A DNA stretch of 64,000 nucleotides from Caballeronia sp. NK8 (lineage in GTDB: Bacteria; Pseudomonadota; Gammaproteobacteria; Burkholderiales; Burkholderiaceae): the NCBI RefSeq assembly GCF_018408855.1, contig NZ_AP024322.1, positions 868,001 through 932,000 of the forward strand. The letters are read 5' to 3'. The notes under the pieces were generated by a model, which saw only the letters and a program-made list of their open reading frames with translations, was not told the origin of the DNA and made no database searches. Position numbers and translations under genes: made by a program. Positions within the stretch are counted from its first letter, which is position 1, and every line of letters begins with the position of its first letter. This document shows, one piece after another, positions 22,683 to 30,915 of the stretch.

Positions 22683-24161
22683 ATGCCAAACGACCCGCGC
22701 CGCGCTGCCGGTCAATTCATGCCGGCGGGCGTGCCGGAGGACGATGCCGACATGTTCGACCTCGCGCCCGTCTCCCTTTGGCTCGAGGATTTCAGCGCCG
22801 TGCGCGAGCAGTTCGAGCGCTGGCGCGCGGCGGGCGTCACCGACCTGCGCGCGTTTCTCGCCGAGAATCCCGAACGCATCGCCGAATGCTCGTCGCGCAT
22901 TCGCGTCGTGAAGGTCAATCAGCGCACGCTGTCGCTGTTTCACGCGAAGGACGTCGATCATCTGGTGCAGAACCTGGATCGCGTGTTTCGCGACGACATG
23001 CTCACCACACACGTCGACGAACTCGAACAACTGTGGTCCGGCAAGCCGCGCTTCGTGAGCCAGACCGTCAACTACACGCTCGACGGCGCGCGCCTCGATG
23101 TGCTGTTGAAGGCGGTCGTCCTGCCTGGGCACGAGGACACGTGGAGCCGCGTGCTCGTCACCATCGAGGACATCACCGAGCTCGAAGCGATGCGGCGCAC
23201 GGCCGCCGCGAGTGAACTCTACGCGCGCGGACTGTTCGAGCATTCGCCGGTGTCGTTGTGGGTGGAGGATTTCAGTTCCGTGAAGGCGCTGCTCGATGAT
23301 GTGCGCGAGCGCGGCATCGTCGACTTTCGCACCTTCACCAACGTGCATCCGGAATTCGTCGAGCGCTGCATGCAGGAAATCCACGTGCGCGATGTGAATC
23401 AGCACACCTTGCGCATGTTCGCCGCGCCGGACAAGGCGACGCTGCTCTCGCGCCTGCCCGACGTGTTCCGCGACGACATGCAGCAGCACTTCCAGGAACA
23501 GTTGATCGAGCTGTGGGACGGCAAGCTGTTTCATCAGCGCGAGGTGCTCAACTATTCGCTCGATGGCAGCGAAGTGCACGTGCATCTGCAGTTCTCGGTG
23601 TTTCCGGGACATGAAGCGCGCTGGGATCTCGTGCTGATCGCGCTGACGGACATCACCGCGCGCAAGAAGGCCGAGGCGTATCTGGAATTTCTCGGCAAGC
23701 ACGACGTGCTCACGAAGCTCAAGAACCGCTCGTTCTACATCGACGAGATCAATCGCCTGGAGCGCAAGGGTCCGTTCCCGGTCACGGCGGTCGCCGTCGA
23801 TGTCAACGGGCTCAAGGCCGTCAACGATCAACTCGGTCACGCCGCCGGCGATGCGCTTCTGCGCCGCGCGGGCGAAGTGCTCGGCAAGGCGGTGGAGAAG
23901 CCGTTTCAGGCAGCGCGCATCGGCGGCGACGAGTTCATGGTGCTGCTGCCCGGCACCGACGAGCGCGGCGGCGAAGCCGTGATCGACAGCATTCGCCAGT
24001 TGCTCGAAGTGAACAACCAGTTCTATTCAGGCATGCCGCTATCCTTCGCGATGGGCGCGGCCACCGCGCACGAAGGCGAGCGCCTCGAACCGACGCTGCA
24101 GCGCGCCGACGCCGCGATGTACGCCGAGAAGCGCGCGCATTACGACGGCAGGAACGCGTGA
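22683..24161 (+). CDS. Diguanylate cyclase with two tandem PAS-like sensor domains
   Basis: 492 residues. Two homologous ~140-residue sensor repeats (about 28-170 and 180-325) share the same landmarks: PVSLW(L/V)EDFS, RVFRDDM / DVFRDDM, a NY(T/S)LDG strand and VT(I/L).DIT at the end. A GGDEF domain follows, with an intact GGDEF motif at 414-418, so it should make cyclic di-GMP. The position of an RxxD inhibition site holds EKPF, so product feedback there is probably absent. No membrane segment is seen. The ATG at 22683 is preferred over 22677 for its spacing from AAAGGA. Confidence 0.88.
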   Translation: MPNDPRRAAGQFMPAGVPEDDADMFDLAPVSLWLEDFSAVREQFERWRAAGVTDLRAFLAENPERIAECSSRIRVVKVNQRTLSLFHAKDVDHLVQNLDRVFRDDMLTTHVDELEQLWSGKPRFVSQTVNYTLDGARLDVLLKAVVLPGHEDTWSRVLVTIEDITELEAMRRTAAASELYARGLFEHSPVSLWVEDFSSVKALLDDVRERGIVDFRTFTNVHPEFVERCMQEIHVRDVNQHTLRMFAAPDKATLLSRLPDVFRDDMQQHFQEQLIELWDGKLFHQREVLNYSLDGSEVHVHLQFSVFPGHEARWDLVLIALTDITARKKAEAYLEFLGKHDVLTKLKNRSFYIDEINRLERKGPFPVTAVAVDVNGLKAVNDQLGHAAGDALLRRAGEVLGKAVEKPFQAARIGGDEFMVLLPGTDERGGEAVIDSIRQLLEVNNQFYSGMPLSFAMGAATAHEGERLEPTLQRADAAMYAEKRAHYDGRNA

Positions 24162-24554
24162 TTACTGCTGCTGCTGCGTGACTTCGTCGATGCCGCGATC
24201 GAGCGCCGGGCACGCCTCGCCGATCTCCTTCTTGTACTCGGCGGGATTGCTCGTCTTGAGCTTGGCGAAGCGATCGACGGTCGGCTGCGCCTGCGCGAGA
24301 CCGAGCTTCCATTCGCCGTCGAAATCGGGCGCGTCGGGGTAGCTCGTGCGGACGACATCCTTGAAGCGCGCGACTTTCGCGGCATCGATATGACACACGT
24401 CGGCGGCGCCGCGCGCGATGTTCGCGCTCGTCATGACGCCTTCGGCGGCCATAAGCTGCTTCGACGACGGGTGGCCGGGCGGCAGCGCGGTCTGCGCCAG
24501 CGCTCCAAATGACACACTGAGAAACGAGGCGGCGAGCAGGCTAGAACGCTTCAT
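24162..24554 (-). CDS. Small exported protein of unknown function
   Basis: 130 residues with a signal peptide (MKRSSLLAASFLSVSFGALA, cut after LAQ). The mature, largely helical domain contains two cysteines (VCHIDAAKV and GEACPALDR) that may form a disulfide, and a Gln-rich end. Its stop codon directly abuts the stop of the diguanylate cyclase gene on the other strand. The start at 24554 gives a normal signal peptide. No known function. Confidence 0.72.
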   Translation of the reverse strand: MKRSSLLAASFLSVSFGALAQTALPPGHPSSKQLMAAEGVMTSANIARGAADVCHIDAAKVARFKDVVRTSYPDAPDFDGEWKLGLAQAQPTVDRFAKLKTSNPAEYKKEIGEACPALDRGIDEVTQQQQ

Positions 24555-24688
24555 GCGCATATGATTTTCGATTTGTGTGGGGTGAAAAAATTATAGGTGA
24601 AGCCCTCGGCGTCGAACGCCTGTTATGGCGAGGATGCGCCAATATCGCGTGCTAGAATCGATTTTCAATGCCGTTCTCAGACAGAAAA

Positions 24689-25369
24689 ATGAAAAAAGGA
24701 AGCAAGGCCGCCAGTCCTGCGCCCTCGTCGACCACAGTAGAAGGGCGGCGCAAGTACGATCCTGAGGAGACCAAGCGGAACATTCTCGACATCGCCACGC
24801 AGGAGTTTTCGGCGATGGGCCTCGCGGGCGCGCGCGTCGACGCCATCGCGGAGCGCACCAACACCACGAAGCGCATGCTGTACTATTACTTCGGCAGCAA
24901 GGAAGGGCTGTACGAAGCGGTGCTGGAGCAGGTCTACGGCGATATCCGCGCGCTCGAACAGGAATTGCAGCTCGCGGAGATGGAGCCGGAGGAAGCATTG
25001 CGCGAATTCGTCGGCTTCACGTTCGACTATCACGACAAGCATCGTGATTTCGTGCGGCTCGTGACCATCGAAAACATTCACGGCGCGAAGTACATCGAAC
25101 TGTCGAAGACCTTCAAGGCGCGCAACTCGACCGTCGTGAAGACCATCGAGGATCTCATCTCGCGCGGTGTCGCGGCGGGCACGTTTCGCGACGACGTCGA
25201 TCCGATCGACCTGCATCTGATGATCAGCTCGTTCTGCTTTCACCGCGTGGCGAACCGTCATACGTGGGGCGCGGCATTCGGGCGCGATCCGTCGGGCGTG
25301 CGCTCGCGTGCGCGTCATCGCGAAATGATCGTCGATGCGGTGTTGCGCTACATGCGGCGCGACGGCTGA
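24689..25369 (+). CDS. TetR family regulator, probably of the quinate/shikimate genes
   Basis: About 226 residues. The N-terminal TetR HTH reads KRNILDIATQEFSAMGLAGARVDAIAERTNTTKRMLYYYFGSKEGLY (conserved pattern, residues ~25-70), and the C-terminal half is a helical ligand-binding domain. A -10-like TAGAAT at 24653 lies too close to the ATG at 24668 for a normal leader, so 24689 is preferred, but neither has a clear ribosome site. It is convergent with the shikimate dehydrogenase gene, and a 19-bp palindrome lies in the divergent quiB/quiC promoter region. Control of those genes is inferred from position. Confidence 0.8.
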   Translation: MKKGSKAASPAPSSTTVEGRRKYDPEETKRNILDIATQEFSAMGLAGARVDAIAERTNTTKRMLYYYFGSKEGLYEAVLEQVYGDIRALEQELQLAEMEPEEALREFVGFTFDYHDKHRDFVRLVTIENIHGAKYIELSKTFKARNSTVVKTIEDLISRGVAAGTFRDDVDPIDLHLMISSFCFHRVANRHTWGAAFGRDPSGVRSRARHREMIVDAVLRYMRRDG

Positions 25370-25390
25370 TCCATTCTTCGCGCAGATGAC

Positions 25391-25427
25391 AAAACGGCGA
25401 CGCTCTCACGAGGTCGCCGTTTTTTTG
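25391..25427. terminator. Terminator between the TetR and shikimate dehydrogenase genes
   Basis: AAAACGGCGAC (25391-25401) and GTCGCCGTTTT (25413-25423) form a perfect stem with a T-tract, serving both convergent genes. Confidence 0.8.
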
Positions 25428-25441
25428 TCGCCATTCAGGGT

Positions 25442-26299
25442 TTAGCGTTCCAGCAGGCTCTGGAAATGCGCGAACATGCGCTCGGCGTCCGGCTCGCAGC
25501 CGGTGAAGATGCGCAATGCATCGACTGCCTGGCACACCGCCATGCCGCCGCCGCTCACGGTGCGGCAGCCGAGCGCCTTCGCCGCTTTCAGCAGTTCTGT
25601 TTCGAGCGGGAAATAGACGATTTCCGCGACCCACAATTCCTTGTGCAGATATTCGGCGGGCAACGGCATGCCCGGCAGCTTCGCCATGCCGGTCGGCGTC
25701 GCGTGGATGAGGCCGCTCGCGCTGGCGAGCGTCTCGCGCAGGTCGCCGCCGCTTTTCACGACGCGATCGGCAAAGCGCGCGCCGAGTTCGGCGGCGAGCG
25801 TGGCCGCGCGTGCTGCGTCGGAGTCGAACAGCGTGAGTTCGCGCGCGCCCATCGCGAGCGCCGCGTGCGCGACGGCCGCGCCCGCGCCGCCCGCGCCGAG
25901 TTGCACGACGCGCTCGAGCGGCGCGCCGGGCAGCCCGCGCTGGAACGCGCGCGCAAAGCCCGACCAGTCCGTGTTGTAGCCGATGCGCTTGCCGTCCTTC
26001 AGCACCACCGTGTTCACGGCGCCGAGCGCGCGCGCGTCGGAATCGAGGTCATCGAGCAACGGGATCACGCTTTGCTTGCACGGATACGTGATGTTCAGGC
26101 CGTCGTAGCCCATGCGTTCGGCGGCGTCGAGCAGATCGGGCAGGGCGGTCGGCTCCAGTTCCAGCGCCTGCAGGTCGATGCGCCGGTACACGTAATTGAG
26201 TCCGAGATTGCCGCCTTCCTTTTCGTGCATGGCCGGCGTGAGCGAGCCGCCGATGCCCGATCCGATCAGGCCGATAAGGTACGAAGTCTTGTTGGTCAT
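25442..26299 (-). CDS. Shikimate/quinate dehydrogenase
   Basis: 285-residue AroE-fold enzyme. Visible features are the substrate region SLTPAMHEKEGGNLGLNY (in place of the usual S-x-S...N), the catalytic lysine context NITYPCKQSVIPLLDDLD, the nucleotide-binding glycine loop QLGAGGAGAA and the NATPTGM-like HATPTGMAKLPGMPLP. Divergent pairing with quiC indicates a catabolic role, feeding quinate or shikimate into protocatechuate via dehydroshikimate, rather than the biosynthetic aroE. NAD versus NADP preference cannot be read safely. Confidence 0.88.
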   Translation of the reverse strand: MTNKTSYLIGLIGSGIGGSLTPAMHEKEGGNLGLNYVYRRIDLQALELEPTALPDLLDAAERMGYDGLNITYPCKQSVIPLLDDLDSDARALGAVNTVVLKDGKRIGYNTDWSGFARAFQRGLPGAPLERVVQLGAGGAGAAVAHAALAMGARELTLFDSDAARAATLAAELGARFADRVVKSGGDLRETLASASGLIHATPTGMAKLPGMPLPAEYLHKELWVAEIVYFPLETELLKAAKALGCRTVSGGGMAVCQAVDALRIFTGCEPDAERMFAHFQSLLER

Positions 26300-26321
26300 G
26301 CGAGCGCTCCGGCATGGATGA

Positions 26322-26340
26322 GCACTGCATGCTGCAGTGC
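26322..26340. promoter_or_regulatory. 19-bp palindrome in the quinate gene promoter region
   Basis: GCACTGCA-TGC-TGCAGTGC is a perfect 8-bp inverted repeat 22 bp upstream of the shikimate dehydrogenase start. A further half-site TGCAGTG occurs at 26355. The geometry suits a TetR dimer; the nearby TetR gene is the obvious candidate. Binding is inferred. Confidence 0.5.
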
Positions 26341-26403
26341 GAAATTGAATACGTTGCAGTGTGAACGTGCGCGCGAACCCTGTCGGTTCGTGTTTTCACT
26401 AAT

Positions 26404-26431
26404 TTGTACGGTCTAGTTAGTTTGTTATTAT
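26404..26431 (+). promoter_or_regulatory. Candidate sigma-70 promoter of quiC
   Basis: TTGTAC (26404-26409) and TATTAT (26426-26431) are 16 bp apart, in an A/T-rich stretch. The -10 matches 5 of 6. It lies 132 bp before the quiC start. Confidence 0.45.
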
Positions 26432-26562
26432 CTCGCAGAATGAGATGGATTGCGTGCGTGGACGAGGATTTGCGCGTGTGTTATCCGTCGTCCCCGGCGC
26501 GGACGTCCTACACTGACAGCAACCGCACCCGATCCATCCGCATCTGCAATCAGGAGGCAGCG

Positions 26563-28479
26563 ATGCTGCGTTCAATCCGGACATCCATCGCGACGGTATC
26601 CATCAGCGGCACGCTTCCCGAGAAGCTGCGGGCCATCAAGGCCGCCGGTTTCGACGGCGTCGAGATCTTCGAGAACGATCTGCTGTATTTCGACGGCACG
26701 CCCGCCGACGTGCGCCGCATGTGCGCCGACCTCGGCCTGGAGATCTACCTGTTCCAGCCGTTCCGCGATTTCGACGGCGTGAGTCCCGAGCGGCTCGCGC
26801 GCAACGTCGAGCGCGCGAAGCGCAAGTTCGAGCTCATGCACGAACTCGGCACCGACCGCATTCTCGTGTGCAGCAACGTGTCGCCGGATACGATTCGCGA
26901 CGACGCGCTGATCACCGATCAACTCGGCGTGCTCGCGAACACCGCGGAGCAGGCGGGCGTGATCGTCGCGTACGAAGCGCTTGCGTGGGGCCGTTACGTG
27001 AACTCGTACAAGCACGCGTGGAAGCTCGTCGATGCGGTGAACCATCCGAGCCTGGGGCTTGCACTCGACACCTTCCACACGCTGTCGATCCGCGATTCGG
27101 TGGAGGAGATCGCATCGATTCCGGGCGATCGCATCGCGTTCGTGCAGATCGCCGATGCGCCCCTGCTCGCGATGGACGTGCTCGAATGGAGCCGCCACTA
27201 TCGGTGCTTTCCGGGGCAGGGCGCGTTCGATGTCGCGGGCTTCACGGCGCGCGTGCTCGAAGCGGGCTACAAGGGGCCGCTGTCGCTGGAAATCTTCAAC
27301 GATGGCTTTCGCGCCGCGCCCACCGCGATCACGGCGGCGGATGGTCATCGCTCGCTGCGTTTTCTCGAAGAGCAGACGCGCGAACTGATGGGCGCGATGG
27401 GCAAGGACGTGCCGCCCGAACTGTTCAATCCGCCCGCGCCGCCGGAGCATATCGGCTTCCAGTTTCTCGAATTCGCCGTCGACGACTCCACGCGCGAGCA
27501 TCTCGCGCGATGGCTCGGCAGGCTCGGCTTCAGGCTCGCGGGCAAGCATCGCTCGAAGGATGTCGCGCTGTACCGGCATGGCGCGGGTTCGATCGTGCTC
27601 AATGCGGAAGCGGATTCGTTCGCGAGCGCGTTTTTCCAGAAGCACGGCTTGTCGCTGTGCGCGTCCGCCTTTCATGTCGACGATGCGAAGCTCGCGTTCG
27701 AACGCGCAGCGGCGTACGGCTCGAAACCGTTCTCGGGAAGCGTGGGCCCGAACGAGCGCGTGGTGCCGGGCGTGCAGTCGCCCGACGGCAGCCTCGATTA
27801 TTTCGTCGACGAAGCGCCGGGCGGTCCGACGCTCTGGGAGTCCGATTTCATTCTGACCGACATCGACGGGCCGTATGAAGTGGGGCCGCTCTCGCGTATC
27901 GATCACGTATGTCTTTCGCTGCCCGCCGATGCGCTCGACACGTGGGTGCTGTTCTTCCGCAGCGCGTTCGGCTTCGAGACCGAGGCTGCCGTGCTCGTGC
28001 CCGATCCGTACGGACTCGTGCGCAGCCGCGCGGTGCGCAGCCGCGACGGCTCGGTGCGTATCGCGCTGAACGCGTCGGTGGACCGTTATACGGCGGTGTC
28101 GGAATCGCTGTCGACGTATCGCGGCTCGGGCCTGAATCACGTCGCGTTCAGCACGCCGGATATCTTCGATGCCATTCCCCGCCTGGAAGCCGATGGCGTC
28201 AAATTCCTGCGCATCCCGCGCAACTACTACGACGACCTGGTTGCGCGCTTCGGCCTGCCCGACGAGCAGATCGACCAGATGCACGAGCACAACATCCTCT
28301 ACGATCGCGACGAACGCGGCGGCGAGTTCTTTCATGCGTACACGGAGCAGCTCGATCAGCGCTTCTTCCTGGAAGTGATCGAGCGGCGCGGCGGCTACGA
28401 CGGCTACGGCGCGGCCAACGCGGCGGTGCGGCTCGCGGCGCACGCGCAACAGCAGCAGCGCGCGCGTCAGGCGGCGTGA
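26563..28479 (+). CDS. quiC: 3-dehydroshikimate dehydratase, fused to an HPPD-like domain
   Basis: 638 residues, the size of the two-domain QuiC enzymes of pseudomonads. The N-terminal ~280 residues are a sugar-isomerase-like TIM barrel (RTSIATVSISGTLPEKLRAI, ALDTFHTLSI, FVQIADAP, SLEIFNDGF) that converts 3-dehydroshikimate to protocatechuate. The C-terminal half is a 4-hydroxyphenylpyruvate-dioxygenase-like tandem VOC domain (HIGFQFLEFAV, RIDHVCLSLPAD, GLNHVAFSTPDIF, GGEFFHAYTE). The ATG at 26563 follows a perfect AGGAGG; the in-frame extension to 26404 runs through the promoter. It is divergent from shikimate dehydrogenase. Confidence 0.92.
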   Translation: MLRSIRTSIATVSISGTLPEKLRAIKAAGFDGVEIFENDLLYFDGTPADVRRMCADLGLEIYLFQPFRDFDGVSPERLARNVERAKRKFELMHELGTDRILVCSNVSPDTIRDDALITDQLGVLANTAEQAGVIVAYEALAWGRYVNSYKHAWKLVDAVNHPSLGLALDTFHTLSIRDSVEEIASIPGDRIAFVQIADAPLLAMDVLEWSRHYRCFPGQGAFDVAGFTARVLEAGYKGPLSLEIFNDGFRAAPTAITAADGHRSLRFLEEQTRELMGAMGKDVPPELFNPPAPPEHIGFQFLEFAVDDSTREHLARWLGRLGFRLAGKHRSKDVALYRHGAGSIVLNAEADSFASAFFQKHGLSLCASAFHVDDAKLAFERAAAYGSKPFSGSVGPNERVVPGVQSPDGSLDYFVDEAPGGPTLWESDFILTDIDGPYEVGPLSRIDHVCLSLPADALDTWVLFFRSAFGFETEAAVLVPDPYGLVRSRAVRSRDGSVRIALNASVDRYTAVSESLSTYRGSGLNHVAFSTPDIFDAIPRLEADGVKFLRIPRNYYDDLVARFGLPDEQIDQMHEHNILYDRDERGGEFFHAYTEQLDQRFFLEVIERRGGYDGYGAANAAVRLAAHAQQQQRARQAA

Positions 28480-28539
28480 GACAGCGCGTGCCGTGACCTA
28501 GAATTCAAGCATGGCGGCATCGAAGAGCGGGAGGGCGCC

Positions 28540-28704
28540 ATGTGGGATTTTTCGAGCATTTTCGTCGGACTCGCGTGCCTCGCGACGATCGTCTTCGTGC
28601 TGCTCGCGCAGGATTGGCGCGATGAGCATCGCAAGCGCGTGGCGGCGCGCGATCACGCGCATCGGCATCCGCTGCGCGAATGGTGGCTGAGGCATCGTCA
28701 TTGA
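28540..28704 (+). CDS. Small single-span membrane protein (54 residues)
   Basis: Reads MWDFSSIFVGLACLATIVFV, continuing LLAQDWRDEHRKRVAARDHA and ending HRHPLREWWLRHRH. It has one N-terminal membrane segment and a basic, His/Arg-rich cytoplasmic tail. GGGAGGG stands 7 bases before the ATG. The charge layout (hydrophobic, then strongly basic) looks like a real small inner-membrane protein rather than chance. Function unknown. A minus-strand opening covering the same bases is rejected. Confidence 0.55.
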   Translation: MWDFSSIFVGLACLATIVFVLLAQDWRDEHRKRVAARDHAHRHPLREWWLRHRH

Positions 28705-28711
28705 AGCGTGC

Positions 28712-29017
28712 TCAGGCGCCTGAAGACGTCCCGCCGCCAGCCGCTGCGACGGGCGCTTGCTCGCGTTCGCGCCCGGCGGCTTCGAACGCGTCGATATGCA
28801 GATACAGGCGGTGCACCGTCTGTATCTGCGTGTGGGAGAGATGTGACTGACGGGTGATGGTTGCCAGCCGCTCGCGCCAGTACGAAGGCGGCAGCAACGG
28901 CCCGCCGAGATCGCACGACAATGAACGACGCAGCACCCGTTCGAGGTGCGTCAGGTCCTGGTCTGCCAGCAACGCCGAGAATGCGCCCTGCGGCTTGATA
29001 TCGGGAAATGGGTCCAT
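28712..29017 (-). CDS. Conserved hypothetical protein
   Basis: 101 residues, soluble, mostly helical: FSALLADQDLTHLERVLRRSL, then PPSYWRERLATITRQSHLSHTQIQTVHRLYLHIDAFEAAG, with a Gly/Ala-rich tail. The ordered helical core with an SxWRxRL pattern suggests a real protein. I do not recognise a named family. Its start (29017) is followed 175 bp away by tRNA-Arg on the other strand. Confidence 0.6.
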   Translation of the reverse strand: MDPFPDIKPQGAFSALLADQDLTHLERVLRRSLSCDLGGPLLPPSYWRERLATITRQSHLSHTQIQTVHRLYLHIDAFEAAGREREQAPVAAAGGGTSSGA

Positions 29018-29191
29018 TACTCCGATGGCGGCAGACTTCGGCGCGACTTGATAGGGATAAACCCTTGGTTCTCGAGCTTTTTATCGACGCGTGCTGAAGC
29101 GTCCGATTTTCTTCGCGTTGCAGCCGATCACGCCGATGGCGTTTGCTATACTCTGCGCTCGCTCGCCGACGCGTCGGCTGGGCGCGGTCCA

Positions 29192-29266
29192 CTCCCCGTA
29201 GTTCAATGGATAGAACGAGTGCCTCCTAAGCGCTAGATGCAGGTTCGATTCCTGCCGGGGGGACCA
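29192..29266 (+). tRNA. tRNA-Arg (anticodon CCU)
   Basis: Full cloverleaf: acceptor CTCCCCG/CGGGGGG (one G-U pair), D-arm GTTC...GAAC, anticodon stem AGTGC/GCGCT with loop CTCCTAA (anticodon CCT, reading AGG), T-arm GCAGG-TTCGATT-CCTGC, discriminator A and encoded CCA at 29264-29266. A -10-like TATACT lies at 29147-29152. This is a common phage and island integration target, and an accessory hipBA module follows directly. Confidence 0.95.
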
Positions 29267-29301
29267 ACATCCCGCTTGCCGCGTATTGCGGCGTTCATCA
29301 T

Positions 29302-30588
29302 CTACCGCAATGCCTTGCTCATCTCGGCCAACGGCATTCGCGTAATCGAATCCAGCAGCCGGACTTCGCCAGCGTCGGGTCGTGCGATGGCATTCACCTC
29401 GTCACGCGTCTGACCGATGTTTTTCGCAAGCGCGTCGAGCAGCTTATCGAGTTCTTTCCCTGCGCCCGTCGCGCTCATCCCCAGCGTCTCAGCAAACGCC
29501 AGCACGTCGGCGCGCGATATTTCGTCGAACCGCCTGGCGTTCCCGATTGGCATCGAAAGCTCGATCGTGGGCCAACGTTCTCCATGTTCGTTGTAGGTGG
29601 GCGTGTTGTAGACCACCGTGCTCAGTAGGTCGTAGAAGGGCGCGAGTTGATAGCCCGTCGGATGGGAAAAGAACGAGACGTTCTTGAGATGCGCGTCGGC
29701 ATTCCCGATCAGGACGTTGAAGACCGTCCAGCGGAAGATTCCGAGACGTGCGCGCGCCTTCGTGCCGAGCCTGGCGATGCAGGCCGAAAGGGCTTCCACA
29801 TTCGCGTTGTTGTACTTGAACGCTTTGTCCTTGTTCAGCAACTGCGTCGCGTCGAGCGTGTGGATCCTTGCAGCGGGACTGGACATCCGGTCCCGGTCAA
29901 AGCGGTCGATGATGTAGCACGCGGACGGAACCTTGATGAAGTGCGTGTCAGGTACGTCGAGGCCGAACCGGCGGGCGAGACGCGCGCAGAAGAACTCGTT
30001 GATGGCCGAATGGGGGTAACCGGTCGCGCGCATATCCGGCTTGAGTATGTGCATGGACGGCTCGGCGCCTACCGGTTCGAACAATTCGTAGGTCGGATGT
30101 TTGCCGGACAGGATGATGAGCAGCTTTTGCTGTGCACCGGCCGCGGACATGCGCTTGGGTGACGTTGCGGTGAGGGCATGCTGGGGCATGTCCTGAATAC
30201 GCTTCTCGAGCGCTGCGAGTGACAGCGGGACGTGATCGCTCGCCGGCTCTTCTTCGCCTTCCGGCAGCAGCGCGAGTGCTCCCGCGGTCTCGCGGCCATA
30301 GTAGGACAGCAGACCCCAGGTGTCGTTGACGTCAGTTGACGCTTCCCGAGCGAGAGCCGTTCGCATACCTTCTTCGGGAAGGAGGTTGTCGAAGAACCAT
30401 TGAACCGGTCGTTCGGATGAGCTGTCGATTACCCTTTCGTCCGTAAGCTGAAATGCAGGAGAAAGAGGGAAGGCGTCTTTGGCGGATACCCAGTCCTTGT
30501 CGTAGCCGAAGCTCCAGATGCCGTTTTCGTCGGTCAGTGTGCCCACGCGCCGCCTGTTCGCGTAGGCGACCAGTGTTCTCGTCGCCAT
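29302..30588 (-). CDS. hipA: HipA-type serine/threonine kinase toxin
   Basis: 428 residues. The N-terminal domain (TLVAYANRRRVGTLTDENGIWSFGYD) is followed by the kinase domain: a P-loop-like SAAGAQQKLLI, substrate strand MHILKPDM, catalytic loop GNADAHLKN (near residue 295) and the metal-binding FYDLLS. HipA kinases inactivate targets such as glutamyl-tRNA synthetase by phosphorylation, causing growth arrest; the target here is unknown. hipB lies 12 bp upstream in the same operon. It sits right after tRNA-Arg, suggesting acquisition. Confidence 0.92.
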   Translation of the reverse strand: MATRTLVAYANRRRVGTLTDENGIWSFGYDKDWVSAKDAFPLSPAFQLTDERVIDSSSERPVQWFFDNLLPEEGMRTALAREASTDVNDTWGLLSYYGRETAGALALLPEGEEEPASDHVPLSLAALEKRIQDMPQHALTATSPKRMSAAGAQQKLLIILSGKHPTYELFEPVGAEPSMHILKPDMRATGYPHSAINEFFCARLARRFGLDVPDTHFIKVPSACYIIDRFDRDRMSSPAARIHTLDATQLLNKDKAFKYNNANVEALSACIARLGTKARARLGIFRWTVFNVLIGNADAHLKNVSFFSHPTGYQLAPFYDLLSTVVYNTPTYNEHGERWPTIELSMPIGNARRFDEISRADVLAFAETLGMSATGAGKELDKLLDALAKNIGQTRDEVNAIARPDAGEVRLLDSITRMPLAEMSKALR

Positions 30589-30600
30589 GAAGTGTCTCGG

Positions 30601-30900
30601 TCAAGCCTCAGATCTGGTTCTGGGCGAACGTCGCCGCCCCAGCGCTGCCTTGCGGCTTTCCTGCGTGAAGTTCGTGTCGGGAGTTTCCGCAAAGAGCCGG
30701 ATGCCGAGTTCGCCGAGCAATTGAAGCACTTTGCCGAACTGCGCAGTCGCCTTGCCCGCCTCGACCTGAGAAATGAACTTCGGCGACAAGCCGGTGGCTG
30801 CCGCAAGCTCGTCACGCGTGAAGCCCTGTGCAATCCGCACAACACGCGCGAGCGCACCCAAGGCAACGACATCATTGATCTGTTCTCGATGCTCGTTCAT
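30601..30900 (-). CDS. hipB: HipB-type antitoxin, XRE family repressor
   Basis: 99 residues with a Cro/C1-type HTH (LARVVRIAQGFTRDELAAAT, then GLSPKFISQVEAGKATAQFG) and an Arg/Ser-rich C-terminal tail, as in HipB proteins whose tails contact HipA. It should neutralise HipA and repress the operon through the three GTWYCC...GGGAAC operators upstream. The start at 30900 is chosen because it gives the normal HipB length; the in-frame extension to 31062 would run through two of the operators. Confidence 0.9.
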   Translation of the reverse strand: MNEHREQINDVVALGALARVVRIAQGFTRDELAAATGLSPKFISQVEAGKATAQFGKVLQLLGELGIRLFAETPDTNFTQESRKAALGRRRSPRTRSEA

Positions 30901-30915
30901 TGTGGCTCTTGTTTC

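Noticed and set aside
21894..23840. Long minus-strand open frame of ~650 codons
   Set aside because: Only its end (from 22397) encodes the YbhB-like protein. The rest is antisense to the diguanylate cyclase gene, low in protein-like pattern, and typical of GC-rich shadow frames.
26572..28449. Minus-strand open frame covering quiC
   Set aside because: A shadow of quiC: rich in Arg/His/Ala with no domain. The plus strand has clear enzyme motifs and AGGAGG.
28498..28701. Minus-strand open frame opposite the 54-residue membrane protein
   Set aside because: It has no ribosome site and no recognisable pattern. The plus-strand reading has a good site and a membrane segment.
29192..29266. Search for a duplicated tRNA-Arg 3' end as an attachment site
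   Set aside because: No second copy of the T-arm/acceptor sequence was noticed in the window and no integrase gene is present, so no att sites are called.
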